Shown one piece after another: positions 27,685 to 34,464 of a stretch of 64,000 nt of DNA. Location: assembly GCA_963663265.2 (NCBI GenBank), contig CAXXXM010000002.1, positions 1,116,001-1,180,000 on the forward strand, written 5' to 3'. Source of the stretch: JAEXOD01 sp963663265 (GTDB lineage Bacteria; Bacteroidota; Ignavibacteria; Ignavibacteriales; Melioribacteraceae). The first letter of the stretch is position 1. Every line of letters starts with the position of its first letter. Made by a program: the position numbers and the translations under genes. The notes under the pieces are model-generated. The model was not told the DNA's origin. It saw only the letters and a program-made list of their open reading frames with translations, and made no database searches.

Positions 27685-28662
27685 ATGGAATTTTTAACAA
27701 CTTTTAAAATTGATAAACCCAAATTTACTATTGATTCAACAGATTCAATTTTATCAATTGGTTCTTGCTTTGCCGAAAACATTGGTGAATATTTCAAGAA
27801 ATATAAATTTAATATTTGTGCAAATCCTTATGGTGTACTATATAACCCTGCTTCAATTTATAACTCATTATTATCGATTGCCGACGGTAAAGTTTTTAGT
27901 GAAAGCGATTTAATATTTAGTCAAGATGAATTCCATTCATTTTATCATCATAGCGATTTTTCAAGTCACAATGCCAATTCCACCTTAACATTAATGAATA
28001 ATAATCAAAAAATGTTAAAAAAGTATTTACCGAAAACCAATTTAGTAATTATTACTTACGGCACTTCAATTGTATATATTAACAAAGACAACAATTTAAT
28101 TGTATCTAACTGTCACAAACTTCCGGAAAACAATTTTATAAAGAAACAGTTATCGTTAGATGAAATTACTGAATATATTAAAAACAGTATTTCCTTATTA
28201 AGAAGTTTTAACAAAGATGTTAAGATTATTTTTACTTTAAGTCCCGTAAGGCATTGGAAGGATGGTGCTGTTCAAAACCATATTAGTAAATCAGCTTTGT
28301 TATTGGGTATTAATGAAAGTCTTGATAAAAACACTTTTTATTTCCCATCTTATGAAATTGTTATAGATGAACTTAGGGATTATAGATTTTACAAAAAGGA
28401 TATGATTCACCCTAACGAAATAGCTGTGGAGTATATTTGGGAAAAGTTTTCCGAAACTATGTTTAATTCAAAAACACTTGCTTTATTAAAAGAGCTTGAT
28501 AAAATTAATAACGCAAAAAATCACAAACCAAGAAATGTTTTTTCAAGTAAACATCAAGAATTTATTAAAAATCAATTGACAAAAATTGAAGAGTTGAATA
28601 AAAAAAATCCTCATCTTAATTTTGATGAGGATATTCAATATTTTCAAAGCCAAATTCAGTAA
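27685..28662 (+). CDS. GSCFA domain protein
   Basis: 325 residues. The family-naming motif is present as 'ILSIGSCFAENIGEYF' (GSCFA near residues 27-31), followed by 'NPYGVLYNPASIYNSLL', 'LIFSQDEFHSFYHHS' and 'IIFTLSPVRHWKDG', then 'HPNEIAVEYIWEKF'. The fold is SGNH-hydrolase-like: the Ser in GSCFA and the late 'DMIHPNEIA' with Asp/His match the nucleophile and catalytic D-x-x-H of block V. A hydrolase or esterase, possibly acting on an acyl-modified envelope component, is likely; no substrate is known. It is coupled to the protease gene (2-bp gap). The last codons also contain the terminator of the convergent rmlA gene. Confidence 0.85.
   Translation: MEFLTTFKIDKPKFTIDSTDSILSIGSCFAENIGEYFKKYKFNICANPYGVLYNPASIYNSLLSIADGKVFSESDLIFSQDEFHSFYHHSDFSSHNANSTLTLMNNNQKMLKKYLPKTNLVIITYGTSIVYINKDNNLIVSNCHKLPENNFIKKQLSLDEITEYIKNSISLLRSFNKDVKIIFTLSPVRHWKDGAVQNHISKSALLLGINESLDKNTFYFPSYEIVIDELRDYRFYKKDMIHPNEIAVEYIWEKFSETMFNSKTLALLKELDKINNAKNHKPRNVFSSKHQEFIKNQLTKIEELNKKNPHLNFDEDIQYFQSQIQ
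28600..28632 (-). terminator. Minus-strand terminator of rmlA, embedded in the GSCFA coding region
   Basis: Perfect 9-bp stem ATCCTCATC (28607-28615) / GATGAGGAT (28624-28632), an 8-nt loop, and on the minus strand seven T residues (complement of 28600-28606). It begins 34 bp after the rmlA stop and lies wholly within the last 21 codons of the opposite-strand gene. Confidence 0.85.
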
Positions 28663-28666
28663 ATCG

Positions 28667-29530
28667 TTAATCGACTAACAACTTTTGAACATATGTTTTA
28701 TAAAATGAATTTGGCATTTTATTTAATAAATCTTGCAATTGTTCTTTATTAATAAACCCTTTCGCATAAGCAATTTCTTCTAAGCAAGCAACTTTTAGTC
28801 CTTGTCTATCTTCAATTACACCAAAAAAATTAGCTGCTTGTAATAACGATTCAGGAGTACCTGTATCTAACCAAGCTACACCACGCCCAATTTTTTCTAC
28901 CATTAAAGTCCCCATTTCTAAATACTTTTTGTTAACATCGGTTATCTCCAATTCACCTCTGGCAGAAGGTTTTAAGTTTTTAGAAATTTCAACAACTTGA
29001 TTATCATAAACATAAATACCCGGTACAGCGTAATTAGATTTTGGTTCTTTTGGTTTTTCTTCAATTGAAAGAGCTTTTCCATTCTTGTCAAACTCAACAA
29101 TACCATATCTTTCAGGGTCGGTAACTTGATAAGCAAAAACAGTTGCACCTGCTGTATCTCTGTTTATAGCTTTGTATAAAAAGTCTAATTTACCATAAAA
29201 TATATTATCCCCAAGTATCAATGTAACGCTGTCATCTCCAATAAATTCCTCACCTAAAATAAATGATTCCGCAATTCCATTTGGAGCGGTTTGCAATTTG
29301 TACGAAATATTTAAACCTAAATGTTTACCATCACCAAATAACCTTTCATACATTGGAATTGTTTCTTCATTGCTGATAATTAAAATATCTTTAATTCCAC
29401 CAAGCATTAATATCGAAACAGGATAATAAATTAACGGCTTATCATATATCATTGCCAATTGTTTACTGTATAACTTTGTCATCGGGTACAATCTTGTACC
29501 TGCTCCACCTGCTAATACTATTCCTTTCAT
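28667..29530 (-). CDS. rmlA: Glucose-1-phosphate thymidylyltransferase RmlA
   Basis: 287 residues, the usual short RmlA length. It makes dTDP-glucose, the first step to dTDP-rhamnose and other deoxysugars. Motifs: 'GIVLAGGAGTRLYPMT' (3-18), 'SKQLAMIYDKPLIYYP' (22-37), 'LGDNIFYG', 'VTDPERYGIVEFD', 'SIEEKPKEPKS' and 'AWLDTGTPESL'. rmlB, rmlC and rmlD are not in the window. Its ATG overlaps the stop of the TOPRIM-like gene by one base, so it is the last gene of a transcript containing the ATPase/TOPRIM pair. The terminator lies inside the convergent gene. Confidence 0.95.
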   Translation of the reverse strand: MKGIVLAGGAGTRLYPMTKLYSKQLAMIYDKPLIYYPVSILMLGGIKDILIISNEETIPMYERLFGDGKHLGLNISYKLQTAPNGIAESFILGEEFIGDDSVTLILGDNIFYGKLDFLYKAINRDTAGATVFAYQVTDPERYGIVEFDKNGKALSIEEKPKEPKSNYAVPGIYVYDNQVVEISKNLKPSARGELEITDVNKKYLEMGTLMVEKIGRGVAWLDTGTPESLLQAANFFGVIEDRQGLKVACLEEIAYAKGFINKEQLQDLLNKMPNSFYKTYVQKLLVD

Positions 29531-30177
29531 TATACCTTTTCCTCTTTATTAAAAAGTAATTTTAACCAACTAATAAATTTATTACATTCTTCAACATCCA
29601 AATTAAAATAATTCGCTGTAATAGCTGTTCCCATTTTTTTACCTGGTGATTCTTGCCAGGCAAGCCATGTATGAATAAATGCTTTTGCTTTATCTTTTGG
29701 TTTATATTTATTCAACTTTTTAGATTCTATATTTTCTAAAGTATTTTCTGCTATTTCACAAAGACAGTCTTTTTCTGGAATTAAAAATTTTATAAAGTCC
29801 TCAATTTTACCATTAATGTTATTATTTGGCATTATCCATACACCAACTTTTACATCAAATAAACTCGAGTTTGCTATAATTAGACCATCTATCGGTATTT
29901 TAGCCGGCAACTGATAATCCAGTTTGCTCAAACTTTGTTTTATACTTTCCCATTTATTTGCCAAATTATCATCAGCATCTACAATTATTCCTACTACTTC
30001 AAGACCCGAAGATTTTATACGTATAGGCAAACTTTCAATAGCTGTTTCATAGTTCCCACAATCTATTACATCAAAATTTTGAGTCAGATTAAGTTTTTTG
30101 TATAAACAACAAATAACAGATTGGTCATCCTTTCCTTCCACCAAGAGTTTCTTATTAAAGACCTCCTTTATCTCCAT
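29530..30177 (-). CDS. DUF3226-like TOPRIM-fold protein, partner of the AAA ATPase
   Basis: 215 residues. 'KLLVEGKDDQSVI' (10-22, invariant Glu14 with the following acidic pair) and 'VVGIIVDADDN' (61-71, Asp67 and Asp69) form the E...DxD metal-binding signature of TOPRIM domains, as in OLD nucleases, primases and DUF3226 proteins. It would bind Mg2+ and could nick or cleave nucleic acid. It starts 2 bp after the AAA-ATPase gene; an ABC-type ATPase plus separate TOPRIM protein is the architecture of split OLD-like systems such as PARIS, although DUF4435 is the usual TOPRIM partner there. Defence function is an inference from architecture. The stop overlaps the rmlA start. Confidence 0.75.
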   Translation of the reverse strand: MEIKEVFNKKLLVEGKDDQSVICCLYKKLNLTQNFDVIDCGNYETAIESLPIRIKSSGLEVVGIIVDADDNLANKWESIKQSLSKLDYQLPAKIPIDGLIIANSSLFDVKVGVWIMPNNNINGKIEDFIKFLIPEKDCLCEIAENTLENIESKKLNKYKPKDKAKAFIHTWLAWQESPGKKMGTAITANYFNLDVEECNKFISWLKLLFNKEEKV

Positions 30178-30179
30178 TT

Positions 30180-31277
30180 TTACCTTATCTCAATATTTTG
30201 TTCTGCTGCAATTTTTAATTCTTCTTTTATGTACTCAATAGATTTGATTTGTGTGTTTTTATGCTCCAAACGAAATACTTTTCCCGTGTTTTCTTTTTCT
30301 TGTTCGTTCAAAACCCTTGCAAATGCATAAATACAATCTTGGCTGTGTGTTGTTGCAAAAACTTGTATATTCAATTTTTTAGATAATTCAAAGATAACCT
30401 TCCACAATTGTTCTTGAACTGTATAGTGTAAACCATTTTCAAACTCATCTAATAAAAATATTCCGTTGGCAGAGTTTACCATTCTTAACACTATTGCTAA
30501 AATTCTATTTATTCCATCACCCATACTTTGCAAGGGCAGAATTTTATCTAGCTGCTTTAGTTTTACCATTGCTCTTCTTCGTGACCTAGAATAATCAACA
30601 AATGACAACCTCTCAATTGTGGGAACAATTAATTGTAAGGTTTCAACAATAGTGTTTGAGTGTTCGGTTAATAATAACTTATCCCAAATATTGCCATCTA
30701 TTTGAAGAAGTGACGAGTGATTGGCAACAAATCCTATGAAAATTGAACCTTCTTGACTATAAAAGTTTTGCCTGCGCAAGAAATTATTCTTTAGTTTAAT
30801 AGGTTTACTTGACTGTCCTGTATCAATTTTAAGAACTAAATCTTTGTCGTTGTAATCAGTTGATTCGTCAAAATCATATACAGCATCTGTATTTGCTTCT
30901 GACTCCAAATCACTTTTGGTATAGACCAGTTTAGCAGTCACTACAACTGCTGAATTGCCAGCAGTGGCACTTAACTTAATAACCTGTAATTTATCATATT
31001 CACTAAAAAATGAAAGCAATGATTCAAAATTCAAATTTTCAATTTGATCTTCATTAAGATCTCTAGGAAACATGAGTTGTTCAACGTCTTCACCCCTCAT
31101 GTTTAAGATTCTATAAATCCATTCATTTGAGAAACCAGAATTCAATAAACCAATAGCTTCCAAAAGGCTTGATTTGCCGGTATTGTTTTTCCCAGTAAAT
31201 AAATTCACTTGCCCCAAGTTATTTAATTCAAGGCTTTGTAAGTTTTTGTAATTTTCAATTTTTATTTTATTATACAT
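30180..31277 (-). CDS. OLD-like / AAA_21-type ATPase (ABC-ATPase fold)
   Basis: 365 residues. Walker A 'GKNNTGKSS' (29-37), an ABC-type signature 'SMGDGINRIL' (251-260), Walker B 'FLLDEFENGLH' (274-284) and the H-loop 'ATTHSQ' (309-313) define a complete ABC/SMC-family ATPase of the overcoming-lysogenization-defect type. There is no nuclease domain in this polypeptide; the TOPRIM function is encoded by the next gene, 2 bp downstream. ATPase-TOPRIM pairs typically form a supercomplex that senses phage proteins or DNA ends. It lies between an ABC-F gene and rmlA, i.e. inside otherwise ordinary genes. Confidence 0.85.
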   Translation of the reverse strand: MYNKIKIENYKNLQSLELNNLGQVNLFTGKNNTGKSSLLEAIGLLNSGFSNEWIYRILNMRGEDVEQLMFPRDLNEDQIENLNFESLLSFFSEYDKLQVIKLSATAGNSAVVVTAKLVYTKSDLESEANTDAVYDFDESTDYNDKDLVLKIDTGQSSKPIKLKNNFLRRQNFYSQEGSIFIGFVANHSSLLQIDGNIWDKLLLTEHSNTIVETLQLIVPTIERLSFVDYSRSRRRAMVKLKQLDKILPLQSMGDGINRILAIVLRMVNSANGIFLLDEFENGLHYTVQEQLWKVIFELSKKLNIQVFATTHSQDCIYAFARVLNEQEKENTGKVFRLEHKNTQIKSIEYIKEELKIAAEQNIEIR

Positions 31278-31333
31278 TATTATTGCTCAAATAAACATTT
31301 TATAAATTAACGAATAATTTATTTTGTTTCAAG

Positions 31334-33214
31334 TTATTCATTCTTTTTATTTTCTAATTCTTCCCATCTATCATAAAGTTTTTTTACTTCTTGTTTTGCC
31401 AGTTCCAACTTGTTGTTTAACTCTGTTGTTTGGGCACCAAACTTTTCATAAAAATCTGACGCAGAAAAAATTTCTTCAATTTTGCTCACTTCTTCTTCTG
31501 CAAACATTATTTTTTCTTCAATTCCTTCTAACTCTTTAGTTTCTGCCCAAGTTAGTTTTTTTGTTTTCGGTTTTACTTTTGCTACTTCTTTTTGTAACGG
31601 TTTAGTTTCAATTTCAATTTGTTTGTTTCTTTCTTCTTTTTTTTCTAAATAATAGTCATAATTTCCTTCGCTAAAATGCAGCTTTCCGTTATCTTCAAAC
31701 GCTAAAATTCCATTACATACTCTATTTAAAAAGTATCTATCGTGACTAACAACAACAACGCAGCCAGTAAAAGCAATCAAGGCTTCTTCTAATACTCTAA
31801 GTGTCGGTAAATCCAAATCGTTAGTAGGCTCATCTAATATTAAAAAATTACCGCCGGTTTTAATTATTCTGGCAAGAGTTAGTCTGCTTTTTTCTCCACC
31901 TGAAAGCCTTCCTACTTTTGTGTTAATGCTATCATCGGTGAATAAAAACCGTTTTAGATATGTCCATACCTTCAAAGTTTGTTTTCCAAAATAAACAAAG
32001 TCATTTCCATCAGCTATTGCTTCAATTACAGTATTATTATCATTAAGCAGCAATCGCTCTTGGTCAACATAATTTATTTCAGTTTTTTCTCCAACTTCAA
32101 TTTCCCCTTCCAAAGGTTGCAAATCTCCCATTAACAACCTTAATAAAGTACTTTTTCCAACTCCATTTTTACCAATTACCCCAAGTTTACGACCGGGTTC
32201 AAATACAAAATCCAAGCCGTTAAATAGCGGTTTGTTACCCAACTGCATCCCTAAATTTTTAACATTTAGGACAGTATTCCCCAATTTTTCGGGAGTAGGA
32301 ATAATTAAATCCACATCAATTTCAGCTTCAACTGGTTGTTTTTCTAATGTTTCATAGTATCTATCTAAACGACTTTTTGATTTAGTTGTTCTGGCTTTTG
32401 GACCCCTTACAACCCATTGAAGTTCTCTACGTAAAAAACTTTGACGTTTCTGTTCTTCTACTTCGGCTAATGCTTGTCGCTCTGATTTATTTATCAAATA
32501 ATCGGTGTAATTGCCTTGGTGTGAATAAAATGTGCCGTTAGAAAGTTCTACTATTCTATTTGCTATTCTATCCAAAAAATAACGATCGTGAGTAACAAAT
32601 ATACAAGTTCCATTATATCCTGCTAAATACTTTTCAATCCATTCAATTGAGTCGGTATCCAGATGGTTTGTAGGTTCGTCTAAAATCAATAATTCGGGAT
32701 TAGAAATTAATGCTCGGCATAAAGCAACTCGTCTTTTTTCTCCACCCGATAGTTTTTCAATTTTTTTATCTTTTGCAGGGGCGTGAATTGCCTCAATAAG
32801 TAAATCTATATTTCTTTCTAAATTCCAGCCATCAACCAAGTTTATTTTTTCTTCTATTAGATGACGTTTGTTTGAATTAACATCTAATTCCTCATATTCA
32901 TCTAACAATTCAACTATATGGTCAGCTCCGGAGCGTATATTTTCATAAACTGTATTGTTTTCTTGCAATGTAAATTCTTGCGATAAGAATCCTATTATTA
33001 AATCCTTCTTTTTCGCTACCTCTCCTTTATCGGCAGCAGCATGACCGGTTATAATTTTTAGAAATGTTGATTTGCCAGAACCATTACGCCCTACCAAACC
33101 TATTCTATCCCCCTCGTGAACACTTAACGAAGCCTTATCTAAAATTACTTGTTCGCCAAAATGAACTTCTATATTTAATGCGGAAAGTATTACTAAATCA
33201 GTATTAAATTTCAT
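31334..33214 (-). CDS. ABC-F family ATPase (Uup-like)
   Basis: 626 residues, no transmembrane part. Two ABC domains: the first with 'GLVGRNGSGKSTFLKI', 'LSGGEKRRVALCRAL' and 'LLILDEPTNHLD'; the second with 'GVIGKNGVGKSTLLRL', 'LSGGEKSRLTLARI' and 'LILDEPTNDLD'. The C-terminal 100 residues are a charged coiled coil ('KELEGIEEKIMFAEEEVSKI'), as in Uup, which binds ribosomes or branched DNA. ABC-F proteins act on the translating ribosome; Uup also affects transposon excision in E. coli. TAGGATAG lies 5 bp before the ATG. Upstream of it is the perfect 12-bp inverted repeat at 33270-33301. Confidence 0.9.
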   Translation of the reverse strand: MKFNTDLVILSALNIEVHFGEQVILDKASLSVHEGDRIGLVGRNGSGKSTFLKIITGHAAADKGEVAKKKDLIIGFLSQEFTLQENNTVYENIRSGADHIVELLDEYEELDVNSNKRHLIEEKINLVDGWNLERNIDLLIEAIHAPAKDKKIEKLSGGEKRRVALCRALISNPELLILDEPTNHLDTDSIEWIEKYLAGYNGTCIFVTHDRYFLDRIANRIVELSNGTFYSHQGNYTDYLINKSERQALAEVEEQKRQSFLRRELQWVVRGPKARTTKSKSRLDRYYETLEKQPVEAEIDVDLIIPTPEKLGNTVLNVKNLGMQLGNKPLFNGLDFVFEPGRKLGVIGKNGVGKSTLLRLLMGDLQPLEGEIEVGEKTEINYVDQERLLLNDNNTVIEAIADGNDFVYFGKQTLKVWTYLKRFLFTDDSINTKVGRLSGGEKSRLTLARIIKTGGNFLILDEPTNDLDLPTLRVLEEALIAFTGCVVVVSHDRYFLNRVCNGILAFEDNGKLHFSEGNYDYYLEKKEERNKQIEIETKPLQKEVAKVKPKTKKLTWAETKELEGIEEKIMFAEEEVSKIEEIFSASDFYEKFGAQTTELNNKLELAKQEVKKLYDRWEELENKKNE

Positions 33215-33269
33215 TCTATCCTAATATGTATTTACTCAATAATTAAGCTGCAATTTACATATTATTTTA

Positions 33270-33301
33270 CTGAGTATAAAGCATAATTACTTTATACTCA
33301 G
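33270..33301. repeat. Perfect 12-bp inverted repeat upstream of the ABC-F gene
   Basis: CTGAGTATAAAG (33270-33281) and CTTTATACTCAG (33290-33301) are exact reverse complements around an 8-nt loop. It sits between the stop of the GIY-YIG gene (33315) and the ABC-F start (33214). There is no T-run directly after the stem on the minus strand, so an operator or structured leader is as likely as a terminator. Confidence 0.6.
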
Positions 33302-33314
33302 CAGATGAAATTTT

Positions 33315-33668
33315 TTACTTTTTTATATTATAACCTCTTTCGCCATAAGGTTGCAATTCATTAAGCCACATTTCTTCTAATTCTAACAATTCTTTTCTAT
33401 AATTATAGTTTGGATCCTCTTTCCTCTTTATTTTGTCTATTATAGTAAAAGTAAATCCATCATAACCATATTTTTTCAAGTCTTTAATAAATTCATCATT
33501 CTGTTCTAAACCCCAAGTCGATTCCATTTTATATCTATTAAATCTGGCTTCAACATTTAAATTACTGCCAATAAAAAATTTACCTGTTGCTTTATTTTCA
33601 ATTTTATAAACACCTATTGTAGGTTTAAACTCTTTATATTTCCTTTTTATTTCATTTTTATCAATCAT
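33315..33668 (-). CDS. GIY-YIG domain protein of the LuxR/ArsR-associated type
   Basis: 117 residues from the chosen start. The GIY-YIG fold is seen as 'IGVYKIENKATGKFFIGS' (18-35; GVY and FIG replace GIY and YIG), an Arg-rich helix 'EARFNRYK' (40-47), 'ELLELEEMWLNELQPYGERGYN' trimmed to its end 'YGERGYN' (108-114) with the late Asn. That ending is typical of the small GIY-YIG proteins found next to ArsR-DUF2087 or LuxR-type regulators. The Tyr of YIG is Phe here, so cleavage activity is uncertain. The ATG at 33668 lies inside the last codons of the regulator gene (8-bp overlap) and is preceded by AAAGG; the GTG at 33677 is less likely. Confidence 0.8.
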   Translation of the reverse strand: MIDKNEIKRKYKEFKPTIGVYKIENKATGKFFIGSNLNVEARFNRYKMESTWGLEQNDEFIKDLKKYGYDGFTFTIIDKIKRKEDPNYNYRKELLELEEMWLNELQPYGERGYNIKK

Positions 33669-34236
33669 TTTTTTCACCTTTATAATTTTCGTTAACCCAA
33701 TAAATTTGTTTTTCCCGTATTAACATTCCACAATCTATTAGTTCTCTTCTAACAGTACAGTAATCATCGTATTTTTGCTTAATTACTTCATTTAGCTCTA
33801 ATTCCGAATACTTTTTAGCAGGAATAATATAATTAAATATTTCACTTAAAATAATCATACGCTTTTTATGTTGAATCGGCAGTTTAATTACTTTCCCATT
33901 ATTAGTAAAAGCTTTTATTACTTTTTCTTTGTAGTTGTTTATTCGTTCCTGTTGAACGTATTCTTCCATATTCTTAAAACTTGTAAGTTCACGCAAAGTC
34001 AAATTAAATACGTCTTCATTTACATAATAAACGACATAATACTGCTCTTTCTTTTTATTGACCAAGCCGGCTGCTTCAAGTTTTTTTAGATGAAAAGAAA
34101 CAGTAGATACTGCTAAATTTAACCTATTTGCCAACTCTTCAACATATTGAGATTTTTCAAGCAAAATATTTAACACTCGCAGACGAGATGAATCTGCAAG
34201 TGACTTCATTATCTCAATACTATTTTCAATTTTCAT
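33661..34236 (-). CDS. ArsR-family transcriptional regulator with C-terminal DUF2087 domain
   Basis: 191 residues. N-terminal winged helix-turn-helix of the ArsR type (about 1-85): 'SLADSSRLRVLNILLEKSQYVEELANRLNLAVSTVSFHLKKLEAAGLV' is present, quoted here only by its start SLADSSRLRVLNIL and its recognition helix TVSFHLKKLEAAGLV. No Cys/His metal-binding set is seen in the HTH, so metal sensing is unlikely. The C-terminal part (about 105-185) matches DUF2087: 'GKVIKLPIQHKKRMIILSEI', 'YSELELNEVIKQ' and 'TVRRELIDCGMLIRE'. It overlaps the GIY-YIG gene, a pairing seen in many bacteria with no known function. It may autoregulate from the 228-bp divergent gap upstream. Confidence 0.85.
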   Translation of the reverse strand: MKIENSIEIMKSLADSSRLRVLNILLEKSQYVEELANRLNLAVSTVSFHLKKLEAAGLVNKKKEQYYVVYYVNEDVFNLTLRELTSFKNMEEYVQQERINNYKEKVIKAFTNNGKVIKLPIQHKKRMIILSEIFNYIIPAKKYSELELNEVIKQKYDDYCTVRRELIDCGMLIREKQIYWVNENYKGEKND

Positions 34237-34464
34237 AACGCCTTAAATTTATTTTTATAATTATCGAAACAAATATACAACGCCAAATTTAAAAAGTCAA
34301 TCTATTTCCATTGCTATCGAATTAAATAAGATTTGCTATTTTATAATAAATGTCTTAAATTGTTACACTTTAAATTAGATATATATTACTTTCTTCAATT
34401 ACAATTTATCAGTATATACATTTCTTAAAAATTCTTTCCTCATTAAATTACACTTAGGTTACCT

